Position numbers and translations under genes: made by a program
Part shown: in pieces, positions 16,886 to 25,731 of the stretch
Layout: each line of letters starts with the position of its first letter
How positions within the stretch are numbered: the stretch's first letter is position 1
From: QGON01 sp963691905
GTDB taxonomy: Bacteria; Pseudomonadota; Gammaproteobacteria; Chromatiales; Chromatiaceae
Assembly: GCA_963691905.1 (NCBI GenBank)
Contig: OY829894.1
Span: forward strand, 1,674,001 to 1,738,000
Direction: 5' to 3'
Length of the DNA stretch: 64,000 bases
The notes under the pieces: model-generated
The model's database searches: none
What the model saw: only the letters and a program-made list of their open reading frames with translations
Told to the model about the DNA's origin: nothing

Positions 16886-18308
16886 CCAACGTCCATCTAC
16901 GTCCTGTTTTTCCCTTGCCCCTCTCCCACTGGGGGGGACGGCCAATTGCCGCATCCTTAAGCAAATACAACAGCTTCTTGCACTTTTACTGATCATGGGC
17001 ATGGCAGGTGGTGCATTGGCAGATACTGTGGATGAGCATGGGTTGAAACATACTCAAATGCACGCTACTCCTGCTTATGTATGCCCAATGCATCCTCAGG
17101 AAACGAGTCATCAGCCAGGCAGTTGCGCAGTCTGCGGAATGTTTCTGGTGAAGACAACAGAGGAAAGCAGTGCACCAAAAGCCACGCCGGCCATGTCCGA
17201 TCACAAGATGATGATGAACGAACAACCAGCAATACAGCCGGCACCGGAACACGAAGGCATGGTGATGAATAGCGGGATAACACCCGACAAGCAGGAACAC
17301 ACTCAAGCAGAGACTGCCGAGGAGCATGCCCGGAAACATCTTGACCCGAACTACGTCTGCCCCATGCATCCGCAGATTGTGTCCGGTAAACCTGGGAACT
17401 GCCCGATCTGTGGCATGGATCTGGTGCCGGTAGCTGCAGCGCAGTCTGTCGATGAGAGCCTGCCGCCGGTGAGTGTCAGACCCGAAATCATCCAGCAACT
17501 GGGCGTTCGTACTGCAAGTGTGCAGAAACGCACCCTGTTGCATCGACTGGAGACCCTGGGTTACGTGGGGTACGACCGTGACCGGCTGGTCAAGGTGTAT
17601 GCACCTTCCGAGGGTTTTATCGAAAATCTGTCGGTCAGTTCCGAAGGGGAACGGGTGAAGAAAGGCCAACTCCTGTTCGGTATCAAGACACCGCTGCTTT
17701 CAGCCTACTACGACAAGACCTTCGCCAAGGATGCAGGCATCATTTCAGTCCTGAATGTGCTGGAGGGTGATTTCGTAAGAGCGGAAACCCCGGTGCTTAC
17801 TCTCGCGAGCCTCTCCACAGTATGGGTGCTGGCTGATGTGTTTGAAAACGATGCAGTCAGGGTAAAGGAGGGTCTGCATGCGGAAGTTCGCCTGCCTTCA
17901 GTTCCCAGCCGGGTGTGGGAAGGCAAGGTCGACTACATCTACCCCAACCTTGACCCCGAGACCCGCACCCTCAAGGTGCGCATGCGCTTCGACAACCTGG
18001 ACGAATTGCTCAAGCCCAACATGTATACCGAGATTTCCATCCATACCCCTCCCAGGCACAACGTGCTTGCCATCCCTCGTGAAGCGCTCATTGAGACAGG
18101 CAGGCAACAGCGTGTTATCGTCGCCTTGGGAGAGGGTCGTTTCCAGCCACGTAAAGTCGCAATCGGCGAGGAACGGGGTGAGTGGGTAGAGATAACCAAT
18201 GGACTTAAAGAAAACGAGCAGGTGGTGGTTTCAGGCCAGTTTCTCATCGACTCTGAGTCCAATCTTCACGCCAGCCTCTCCCGCCTCGCTCTGCCAACAC
18301 TGCCTTAG
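16854..18308 (+). CDS. cusB: CusB-like efflux adaptor with two N-terminal heavy-metal-binding modules
   Basis: 484 residues. Periplasmic adaptor (membrane fusion protein) of a copper/silver RND efflux pump. After the signal sequence (LLALLLIMGMAGGALAD) come two copies of the heavy-metal-binding module: YVCPMHPQETSHQPGSCAVCGM at about 76-96 (shown in part) and a second CPMHP..CPICGMDLVP at about 170-190. A Met/His-rich linker joins them (DHKMMMNE). The lipoyl/barrel-sandwich and beta-barrel domains follow (VYAPSEGFIENLSV; LASLSTVWVLADVFE). Most relatives have one or no such module, so the doubling is notable. An alternative start at 16878 would reduce the overlap with the upstream gene. CusA follows 24 nt downstream. 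No CusC-type outer-membrane channel gene is in the window. Confidence 0.88.
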   Translation: MSMQSISTMANQRPSTSCFSLAPLPLGGTANCRILKQIQQLLALLLIMGMAGGALADTVDEHGLKHTQMHATPAYVCPMHPQETSHQPGSCAVCGMFLVKTTEESSAPKATPAMSDHKMMMNEQPAIQPAPEHEGMVMNSGITPDKQEHTQAETAEEHARKHLDPNYVCPMHPQIVSGKPGNCPICGMDLVPVAAAQSVDESLPPVSVRPEIIQQLGVRTASVQKRTLLHRLETLGYVGYDRDRLVKVYAPSEGFIENLSVSSEGERVKKGQLLFGIKTPLLSAYYDKTFAKDAGIISVLNVLEGDFVRAETPVLTLASLSTVWVLADVFENDAVRVKEGLHAEVRLPSVPSRVWEGKVDYIYPNLDPETRTLKVRMRFDNLDELLKPNMYTEISIHTPPRHNVLAIPREALIETGRQQRVIVALGEGRFQPRKVAIGEERGEWVEITNGLKENEQVVVSGQFLIDSESNLHASLSRLALPTLP

Positions 18309-18332
18309 CCTACGCGAGAAAACGCCCCCCCG

Positions 18333-21300
18333 ATGATCGCCTCAGTCATCCGCTGGTCGATCCAGAATCGTCTGCTGATCCTGCTGCTCACGCTGCTGTT
18401 GATTGGTTGGGGTATCAACGCCCTGCGCAACACACCGATAGACGCTATCCCCGACCTCTCCGACGCGCAAGTAATCATCAAGACCCAGTTTCCAGGTCAG
18501 AGCCCTGGAGTAGTGGAGTCGCAGGTCACCTACCCCCTTACCACCGCAATGCTCTCGGTACCCGGCGCCATAGCGGTGCGTGGCTACTCCTACTTCGGAG
18601 ACTCTTTCGTCTATGTGGTATTCGAGGACGACACCGATCTCTATTGGGCCCGCTCCAGAGTCCTCGAGTACCTCTCCCAAATCAGCGACCGCTTGCCCGA
18701 AGGGGTAACCCCTGCTCTGGGACCCGACGCCACCGGAGTCGGTTGGATCTATCAATACGCGCTGGTAGACCGGCATCACAAACACGATCTGAGCCAGTTA
18801 CGATCGATCCAGGACTGGTTCCTCAAGTATGAGCTGCAGACCGTCCCGGGGGTGGCGGAGATCGCCACCGTGGGCGGCATGGTGCGGCAGTATCAGGTCG
18901 TCCTGAATCCCAACTTACTGCGCATATACAACATCCCACTCTCCAAAGTGAAGCAGGCCATTCGCGACGGTAATCAAGAGGTCGGTGGGTCGGTGATCGA
19001 GCGTGCCGAGGCGGAGCACATGGTCTACGCCACTGGCTACCTGCAAGGGGTGGAGGATCTGCGTGAAATCCCTCTGGGGTTGAGTTCCAAGGGTACCCCC
19101 ATCCTGCTGAAGGACGTGGCCGATATCCGGCTCGGTCCTGAGATGCGCCGTGGCATTGCAGAACTTGACGGACTCGGCGAAGTGGTCGGCGGCATCGTGG
19201 TCATGCGCTGGGGAGAGAACGCCCGCACCACCATCGACGGCGTAAAACGCCGACTGGAATCCCTCAAGGCGGGTCTGCCTGATGGGGTGGAGATCGTCGA
19301 GACTTACGACCGCTCACGGTTGATCGACCAGTCGGTGGAAAATCTGCAACAACGGCTGGTAGAGGAGTTCATCATCGTCTCCTTGGTCTGTGTGGTGTTT
19401 CTCTTTCACCTGCGCACCTCTCTCGTCATCATCCTTAGTCTGCCGGTGGGCATCCTCGCCGCCTTCGGCATCATGCAGTGGCAGGGTATCAACGCCAATA
19501 TCATGTCCCTGGGCGGTATCGCCATTGCCATCGGCACCATGGTGGACGCCGCCATTGTCATGCTGGAAAACATGCATAAACATGCCGAGCGGGATGGCGC
19601 AGGGATCACGGCGCGCGATCGCTGGAAGCAGGTCGAAGCGGCAGCACTCGAGGTTGGTCCACCGCTCTTCTACTCGCTCATCATCCTTACCCTGAGCTTT
19701 CTGCCCGTCTTCACCCTGCAAGGTCAGGAGGGACGGCTCTTCTCGCCTCTCGCCTACACCAAAACCTACGCCATGGCCGCCGCCGCAGGTTTGTCGATCA
19801 CCCTGGTGCCGGTTCTGATGGGTTATCTCATTCGCGGGCCACTGCCTGCGGAGGAGAGAAACCCGATCAACCGTTGGGCCATCCGCGGCTACCGCCCCCT
19901 CATCGATATCGCCCTCCGCCACCCTTTTTCTATCTTCCTGGTCAGTATCCTGCTGACGCTCACGGCGGTCTGGCCCCTCTCCCAGCTGGGTTCCGAGTTC
20001 ATGCCTGAACTGGATGAAGGCGACCTGATGTATATGCCCACCACCTTCCCCGGCCTCTCCATCGGCAAAGCCCAGGAACTGCTGCAACAGACAGACCGCA
20101 TGATCCGGCAAACCCCAGAGGTGGAGCGTGTCTTTGGCAAGATCGGGCGCGCCGAAACAGCCACCGATCCGGCACCCCTGACCATGATCGAAACCACCAT
20201 ACGCCTCAAGCCGAAGGATCAGTGGCGGCCGGGCATGACCCTGGAAAAACTCAAGCGCGAACTCGACCGGCGGGTCGATATCCCCGGCGTTACCAACGCT
20301 TGGGTAATGCCGATCAAGACCCGTATCGACATGCTCTCCACCGGCATCAAAACACCGGTGGGGGTGAAGGTGGCTGGACCTGACCTAAAGGTGATCGAAA
20401 GAATCGGCGCCGAGATTGAGGAGGTGCTGCGGGAGGTACCGGGTACCACGTCAGCCTTTGCCGAACGGGTCGCCGGGGGGCGTTATTCCCGGGTCGAGAT
20501 CGACCGGGTGCGAGCCGCCCGCTTCGGCCTCAGTATCAAGGATGTGCAGGAGGTGGTCACAACCGCCATCGGCGGCATGAATGTCACCGAGACGGTGGAG
20601 GGGCTGGAACGCTATCCGGTGAACATCCGTTACCCCCGAGCCATCCGCGACAGCGAGGAGAAGCTGCGCAACCTGCCCATCGTCACCCCGGACGGCCGCC
20701 ACATCACTCTCGGTCAGCTGACGAGGATCAGCGTGGAGGAAGGACCGCCGATGATCAAGAGCGAAAACGCACGTCTCAATGGCTGGGTTTACGTCGACAT
20801 CGGGGGTCGGGATCTGGGCTCTTATGTGGCAGAGGCGCAACAGCGGGTCGACCAGGCAGTGACACTGCCACCAGGCTACTCGATCACCTGGTCGGGCCAA
20901 TACGAACACTACCAGCGGGCCAATGCGCGGCTTGCACAGGTGGTGCCGCTGACCCTGATCATCATCGTGATCCTGCTCTACCTCGCCTTCCACAACATGA
21001 CTGAGGTGGCGATCGTAATCGGCACCCTTCCCTTCGCGCTCACCGGCGGCGCATGGATGCTCTGGCTACTCGACTTCAACCTCTCCATCGCCGTCGGCAT
21101 AGGTTTCATCGCGCTTGCCGGCATCGCAGTGGAGACTGCTGTGGTGATGATCGTCTATCTCAATCAGTCCTATGCCGCCGCTGCGGACACTGCTGCCACT
21201 CAAGGACGAAAGATGACAAAGCGTGAGTTACGGGAGGCAGTCATCAAGGGGGCAGTACTGCGAGTGCGGCCAAAAATCATGACCGTGGCCAGCGTTATCC

Positions 21301-21458
21301 TTGGTTTGTTGCCGATCCTGCTGGCGGGAGGAGCCGGGTCAGATGTGATGCGTCCGATCGCCGCCCCAATGGTAGGTGGCATGTTGAGTGCAGCGCTGCT
21401 CACCCTGGTGGTGGTTCCCGCCGCCTTCTTCGTCTGGAAAGACCGGCAGAGAAATTAA
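18333..21458 (+). CDS. cusA: CusA-like copper/silver RND efflux pump
   Basis: 1041 residues, the normal length for the heavy-metal efflux RND (HME) family. Twelve-helix RND layout: helix 1 at 12-30, a periplasmic porter loop, helices 2-6 from about 345, a second large loop, and helices 8-12 to the end. GTMVDAAIVMLENMHKH in helix 4 carries the acidic proton-relay residue. The three methionines lining the CusA copper path appear conserved in context: DMLSTGIKTP, IGGMNVTETV and GPPMIKSENAR. The protein closely follows E. coli CusA, including GRAETATDPAPL. It exports Cu(I)/Ag(I) from periplasm or cytoplasm with the CusB-like adaptor encoded just upstream. Confidence 0.93.
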   Translation: MIASVIRWSIQNRLLILLLTLLLIGWGINALRNTPIDAIPDLSDAQVIIKTQFPGQSPGVVESQVTYPLTTAMLSVPGAIAVRGYSYFGDSFVYVVFEDDTDLYWARSRVLEYLSQISDRLPEGVTPALGPDATGVGWIYQYALVDRHHKHDLSQLRSIQDWFLKYELQTVPGVAEIATVGGMVRQYQVVLNPNLLRIYNIPLSKVKQAIRDGNQEVGGSVIERAEAEHMVYATGYLQGVEDLREIPLGLSSKGTPILLKDVADIRLGPEMRRGIAELDGLGEVVGGIVVMRWGENARTTIDGVKRRLESLKAGLPDGVEIVETYDRSRLIDQSVENLQQRLVEEFIIVSLVCVVFLFHLRTSLVIILSLPVGILAAFGIMQWQGINANIMSLGGIAIAIGTMVDAAIVMLENMHKHAERDGAGITARDRWKQVEAAALEVGPPLFYSLIILTLSFLPVFTLQGQEGRLFSPLAYTKTYAMAAAAGLSITLVPVLMGYLIRGPLPAEERNPINRWAIRGYRPLIDIALRHPFSIFLVSILLTLTAVWPLSQLGSEFMPELDEGDLMYMPTTFPGLSIGKAQELLQQTDRMIRQTPEVERVFGKIGRAETATDPAPLTMIETTIRLKPKDQWRPGMTLEKLKRELDRRVDIPGVTNAWVMPIKTRIDMLSTGIKTPVGVKVAGPDLKVIERIGAEIEEVLREVPGTTSAFAERVAGGRYSRVEIDRVRAARFGLSIKDVQEVVTTAIGGMNVTETVEGLERYPVNIRYPRAIRDSEEKLRNLPIVTPDGRHITLGQLTRISVEEGPPMIKSENARLNGWVYVDIGGRDLGSYVAEAQQRVDQAVTLPPGYSITWSGQYEHYQRANARLAQVVPLTLIIIVILLYLAFHNMTEVAIVIGTLPFALTGGAWMLWLLDFNLSIAVGIGFIALAGIAVETAVVMIVYLNQSYAAAADTAATQGRKMTKRELREAVIKGAVLRVRPKIMTVASVILGLLPILLAGGAGSDVMRPIAAPMVGGMLSAALLTLVVVPAAFFVWKDRQRN

Positions 21459-21582
21459 ACCACCCTGCTTCAAGCAGACGGGACATTAAAGTGTAGGAGG
21501 TAGAGCAACGCCTGGAGCTGTTGCCGAGTGACACGAACCGCATCAATCGCGACAGATGCGCATCGCTACGCTCAGCACATAT
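21459..21582. repeat. Left part of a dispersed intergenic repeat split by the IS
   Basis: The stretch GTAGGAGG (21492-21499) to GATGCGCATCGCTACGCTCAGCACAT (in part, ending 21580) has the look of the common 'gatgcgc..gctcagc..atcctac' intergenic repeats of gammaproteobacteria. Its missing end, TATCCTACA, lies beyond the other IS end at 22979-22987. Joining the two sides restores CTCAGCACATTATCCTAC, so the IS probably landed inside such a repeat. Confidence 0.4.
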
Positions 21583-21595
21583 ATGAACCCATCCC

Positions 21596-21861
21596 GTTTG
21601 CAAGATAAAATTTCATTATTTAACAAGAAGTAAGGTTGCTACCATATATCCGGCCTGTTTATGAGGTTGTAGTACCTCTGGCCCTGATGAATTCCGCCCG
21701 TTTCGCTCTAATCATCCTAGCGGCTTCTAGGAGCCCATGTGCTAAACAGATTCTCAAAACGTCGGTCCGACCTATCTTGTCATCAAATGCTATTTTATCT
21801 TTTGCAACCTGTGAATAGATGCCTCTCTTGCTAAACCTGTCTGCTTGATATGCCCACTTGA
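21596..21861 (-). ncRNA. Candidate bridge RNA region of the IS1111-group element
   Basis: 266 nt of non-coding sequence lie between the transposase stop (21862) and the subterminal repeat. Established work on the IS110 family shows that a structured bridge RNA from a non-coding end specifies target and donor; in IS1111-group elements it lies downstream of the transposase gene, as here. The sequence has several short self-complementary stretches, but I did not fold it. Exact RNA ends are unknown. Confidence 0.4.
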
Positions 21862-22887
21862 TTACGCTACCTGGTACTGTTCGCCACGCCTTAGTAGTGC
21901 CCAGATCGTCCGAGCATTCTTGTTGGCCAAAGCCACCGCAGCACGGTTAACACCTCGCCGCTCAACCAGGTTGCGAAGCCATCGGCTGCGTTTGTCCTGC
22001 TTGTCGCCCAGGTGCGTAATCACCGCCCTGGCGCCAAGTATCAGCAGTGTGCGGATATACTTGTCGCCCCGCTTGCTAATACCCAGTAGTGTCGGCTTCC
22101 CTCCGGTGCTGTGTTGCCTTGGCACCAAGCCGATACTCGCTGCAAATTGACGGCTGTCACTATAGTGACCGGCATTCCCGTAGGCTGCCACTATGGCCGT
22201 TGCACCTTGAGCTCCTAAACCAGGTATGGCCTTGATGCGGCTGCTGGCTTCATCTTCATGGCAGATCACCTCAATCTCTCGGCTGAACGCCTTGATCTGA
22301 CTATCCAGAGCACGGAATGCCTCAAGTTGCTGTGACAGCCACCCCCGAAACCGCATGGTCAGTCCATTTTCGCCATCTTCCTGTATCTCAGGTATGCGGG
22401 TACGAATTTGGCTCAACCCCTTCCTTATCACGATGCCATATTCTGCCAATAACCCTCTTATCTGATTGCCCAGTGCCGTTCGAGACTTAACCTGTGACTG
22501 ACGAATTCGGTGCAATGCCTGAATATCCTGCTGTTCAATCGTCTTGATCTCTACAAAACGCATGGTGGGCCTGCCGACCGCCTCACATACCCCTTCCGCA
22601 TCATTGTAATCATTCTTGTTACCTTTAACGTAGGGCTTCACAAACTGCGGGGCCATCAGCTTGACTTCATGCCCCAGCTTGGAAATCTCACGAGCCCAAT
22701 AGTTCGATCCACCACAGGCTTCCATCCCAATTAAGCACTGGGGCAATTGAACCAGAAAATCCAGTAACTTCTTCCGCTTCAGCTTTTTCCTCAATACAGG
22801 CTTTCCAGCCTGGTTAACACCGAAGAGGTGGAAAAGGTTTTTGCCCAGATCGATTCCAATTCTGCTGATTTGTTTGCTACTGTTCAT
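21862..22887 (-). CDS. IS110-family transposase (IS1111 group)
   Basis: 341 residues. The N-terminal RuvC-like DEDD domain begins GIDLGKNLFHLFGVNQ (first Asp) and continues with IGMEACGGSNYWA (Glu) and KNDYNDAEGVCEA (paired Asp). The C-terminal Transposase_20 part carries IPGLGAQGATAIVAAYG, GLVPRQHSTGGKPTLLGISKRGD and the conserved catalytic Ser region. Length and motifs are intact. It excises and inserts the element guided by the element's bridge RNA. It follows the convergent cusA gene. Confidence 0.95.
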   Translation of the reverse strand: MNSSKQISRIGIDLGKNLFHLFGVNQAGKPVLRKKLKRKKLLDFLVQLPQCLIGMEACGGSNYWAREISKLGHEVKLMAPQFVKPYVKGNKNDYNDAEGVCEAVGRPTMRFVEIKTIEQQDIQALHRIRQSQVKSRTALGNQIRGLLAEYGIVIRKGLSQIRTRIPEIQEDGENGLTMRFRGWLSQQLEAFRALDSQIKAFSREIEVICHEDEASSRIKAIPGLGAQGATAIVAAYGNAGHYSDSRQFAASIGLVPRQHSTGGKPTLLGISKRGDKYIRTLLILGARAVITHLGDKQDKRSRWLRNLVERRGVNRAAVALANKNARTIWALLRRGEQYQVA

Positions 22888-23039
22888 GGTGAACCCCTCT
22901 CACTTTTGTTGGATGGTGTATCAACTTTCATCCTGGCTCGTTAGAAGCCGATTTAAAAGTGGGATGGGTTCATTTCATTATCCTACAATCCCAGGTTTTT
23001 CGTACTTTCGTAGGGTAGCTGAATAGTTACTTATCGCTT

Positions 23040-25559
23040 TTAGAAACTCCAGCGATATCCGAGGGTGAAAAAGTAATCGAGAAAGGTATCGGTGGACACC
23101 GAGGTCTCCTCTTTATGCCAGTTTCCGCCACCCTCCACCTCGAATACCAGATCGCTTCTGAAACGGTAATCCGCCTGCAGGGTACCGCCGGCAGTGACAC
23201 GGGTTCCACCATCGTTATTGTCGCGGTACGAGAGATTGAGCCGTGGGTTGATTCTCCAGAGATTGGTAATCGGATAGCGACTGTTGGCGCTGATGGAATA
23301 GGTATTGGAGGTACTGGCATCTGAATAGCGCAGGCTGAGGATACCGATATCTCCCTCCTTCAACAGATTATTCTTGAGTACCTGTAAGGTATAGAAAAAC
23401 TCATTTCCTGTCGAAGGCGTCGCTTCCACCCCTCCTGATGCCGGTGTATCGCCCACATTGGAGATAGTGAGATCTCCACTGAGCTGAAAATCTTCCGCCA
23501 GCGAGCGCGTACCACCCAGAGAAACCACATGGCTGCGGGCAGAGCGGTCCTCGGCCAGAGCGTAGATCTCGTCATCGGTATGGGTCTGACCGAGTTCTTC
23601 GATGGTCTCCTCGGTCTGCCCCTGCAGGGCATTGAAGGTGGTCAGGATCGGACTGGTGCGATAGTCATAATTGAAGTAGAGCTGGGTATCGCTGTTCAAC
23701 GTCCAGTTGGTCTGTGCCAGAAAGGTCGTCAGCCGATTATGGAAGATATCGTAATCCAGCAGACCGAAGAACGAGCGTTGATCGTCGAAATAGCGTGCCT
23801 CACCACCCACTGCCCTGCGATCCACCAGGTGATCGACCCGTTGCTCGATGGCGAACAGGGTGATGTCAACATCGTAGAAGAGTGAGGCCAGCTCTGCATT
23901 TCCGCCGACGAACCATTTGTCGTCGCGGATAAAAACATCGCTGGACTTCTCCACCGGGATACCCGAATAGACGTTAAGCCTGATGTCCTCGGAAAACTGG
24001 TAACCGATGACGCCCCCGTCAAACCGGTTGAGGATACCGCTCGAACGGAAGCGTTGGCGACCGAAACGCCCGACCACGCCCTCGGCGCGTCGCTCCACCT
24101 CGAAAAAAGCATCGGTCAGCGCCTCCTGATTGCCCGACCCATTGCCCAACAGATCGATGTCATAGGAGCCGTTCAACTGCAGCCGCATGTCGACATCGGC
24201 ACTGGAACGACGCACACTCAGATCGATGCTGTTATTGACCTGAGAGCGGGTGACACTCTCGTCATCCTCAACAAAATCACTCTCGATGCCGTCCCGCTGG
24301 TAGGACTGAAAAAAACTGCCAAAAATCTCCCACTCCGCTTCCCGCTCGGCTGCAACTGCCCGGGTCGGCTCGCGCAGCTTATCCTTGGGTTGCTCAGCCG
24401 CCGAAATCAGGCCGACGAGACGCTGGTTCACTCGCACAGAGTCAGGGCCCTCGGGATACTGCTCCAGATAACGGCGGTACTCTGCCTTGGCATGAGCAAT
24501 CTGACCATTGCGCTCCCGCGCCAGACCGAGCAATTCGAGCGCCTCCTTGGCAAACAGGTTGTCCGGTTCCTCCAGGATCGCCGTCAGCATGCGGATAGCC
24601 TTCGGGTAGTCCTGGGCAGTCATGATCTCCCTGGCCTTCTCCATCATCAGGGCAAGCCGTTCCGGAACCGGTTTCACCTCCTGCTTCGGTAACATCAGCG
24701 GTGCCTCCCCTGCTTCGGGTGGCGCACCGGTGTCTCTCTGAATACGGGATTTCTCTTCGGCCGATGCACGGTCCACCCAACTATTGGGATAGAAGTGACG
24801 GATCTCTCTTTTGAACCGTTCCGCCTCGGCAGCAGACCGGAAGAAACCCAGACGCAGCCGGTACCACTGCTGGTCGTTGACCTCCGTCTGCGTAGTATAG
24901 AGCCGTCGCCCGGTTGGAACAGGCACCGGCGCAACCTTTTTAAAATCGATCGGCTGCTGCTGTGAGTGCAGGTTCAGGGCAAAGTCTCCGTCCACAAATT
25001 GCGGTTTTTCCCCCGGCGGAACTACAACGGCAGGAAGTTCGGAAACTGCCGGAATCTCCGTGGGCGGCACATCGAACAGCACCCCTCCCTTCGGCTCCTC
25101 AAGCTTTATGCTTTCAACCTTTTTCTCCTTTTTCAGCACCACAGAAATAGAGAAAAAGCCTTTGCCCTGGGTAATCTCATATTCACCAATCGAAGTGGAG
25201 AATGAGAGCAGCAGAGTGGAGTTGCCGATCAGCTGCCCGTTGAAGACGACCCGCTCCAATGGGATCTCGGCACTCGGCTTCCAGGAGAGGGTCTCGTCAC
25301 CGGCGAGAAACTCCTCTTCCGTACCCGGGGTGACGACCGGTTTCACGCGAATCGCAATCTCGTTTCTGGCACTGTTGACCAGATCGCTGACCACGCGCAC
25401 GGGGAGATTGAAAAAGATCGAGATCCGATTCTCCTCCTCCCCGAACCCGGCATCGATCCGATCCATAACCCGCGACTTGGCCATGGCTCCGGTGGTTATC
25501 GATAGCGACAGCAGCATCAACAGAGTGGCTGCCCAAAACTTTCCCGCTATTTTTTTCAT
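23040..25559 (-). CDS. Outer-membrane beta-barrel protein with SPOR and TPR modules
   Basis: 839 residues from the ATG at 25559, which has AAAGGT upstream and gives a signal peptide (..LLMLLSLSITTGAMAKS); the frame is open further upstream. An N-terminal AMIN-like beta domain (NRISIFFNLPVRVVSDL) is followed by a Pro-rich linker. A SPOR-like module (QQWYRLRLGFFRSAAEAERFK) lies near residue 230, then two TPR-like helix pairs (about 300-370). The last 430 residues are alternating aromatic/polar beta strands ending FFTLGYRWSF, the C-terminal Phe expected of outer-membrane barrels. It is the last gene after two giant cytochromes, so it probably forms the outer-membrane pore or exit of an electron conduit, a role MtrB plays elsewhere, though it is not recognisably MtrB. 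Confidence 0.75.
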   Translation of the reverse strand: MKKIAGKFWAATLLMLLSLSITTGAMAKSRVMDRIDAGFGEEENRISIFFNLPVRVVSDLVNSARNEIAIRVKPVVTPGTEEEFLAGDETLSWKPSAEIPLERVVFNGQLIGNSTLLLSFSTSIGEYEITQGKGFFSISVVLKKEKKVESIKLEEPKGGVLFDVPPTEIPAVSELPAVVVPPGEKPQFVDGDFALNLHSQQQPIDFKKVAPVPVPTGRRLYTTQTEVNDQQWYRLRLGFFRSAAEAERFKREIRHFYPNSWVDRASAEEKSRIQRDTGAPPEAGEAPLMLPKQEVKPVPERLALMMEKAREIMTAQDYPKAIRMLTAILEEPDNLFAKEALELLGLARERNGQIAHAKAEYRRYLEQYPEGPDSVRVNQRLVGLISAAEQPKDKLREPTRAVAAEREAEWEIFGSFFQSYQRDGIESDFVEDDESVTRSQVNNSIDLSVRRSSADVDMRLQLNGSYDIDLLGNGSGNQEALTDAFFEVERRAEGVVGRFGRQRFRSSGILNRFDGGVIGYQFSEDIRLNVYSGIPVEKSSDVFIRDDKWFVGGNAELASLFYDVDITLFAIEQRVDHLVDRRAVGGEARYFDDQRSFFGLLDYDIFHNRLTTFLAQTNWTLNSDTQLYFNYDYRTSPILTTFNALQGQTEETIEELGQTHTDDEIYALAEDRSARSHVVSLGGTRSLAEDFQLSGDLTISNVGDTPASGGVEATPSTGNEFFYTLQVLKNNLLKEGDIGILSLRYSDASTSNTYSISANSRYPITNLWRINPRLNLSYRDNNDGGTRVTAGGTLQADYRFRSDLVFEVEGGGNWHKEETSVSTDTFLDYFFTLGYRWSF

Positions 25560-25613
25560 TACATACCTTTTGTCTATTATTGTTTTGGAAACAGGTTGGT
25601 CCGATACAAACCT

Positions 25614-25656
25614 CGGGAGGCGATGAATCACTTGGCGAAGATTCACCAGCCTCCCG
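25614..25656 (-). terminator. Strong hairpin between cytochrome and barrel genes
   Basis: CGGGAGGC (25614-25621) pairs with GCCTCCCG (25649-25656), extended inside by TGAATC/GATTCA. No T-run follows. It lies in the 172-bp gap downstream of the large cytochrome gene and may set the ratio of cytochrome to barrel mRNA rather than fully terminate. Confidence 0.5.
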
Positions 25657-25731
25657 GCCAATTACTGGATTGTAGAATATAACGCAACGGGCCGGGCACC
25701 ATTCCCTGGTAACCACTCCCGAGACTCATCG

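Larger units (their letters stand above)
21583..22973 (-). mobile_element. IS110-family insertion sequence, IS1111 group
   Basis: A single DEDD transposase gene is flanked by a 13-bp subterminal inverted repeat: ATGAACCCATCCC at 21583-21595 and GGGATGGGTTCAT at 22961-22973. Subterminal repeats rather than true terminal ones, no target duplication and a long non-coding stretch after the transposase stop are marks of the IS1111 group. The true ends probably extend a few bases beyond the repeats on both sides. The transposase is full length, so the element may be active. Confidence 0.8.
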
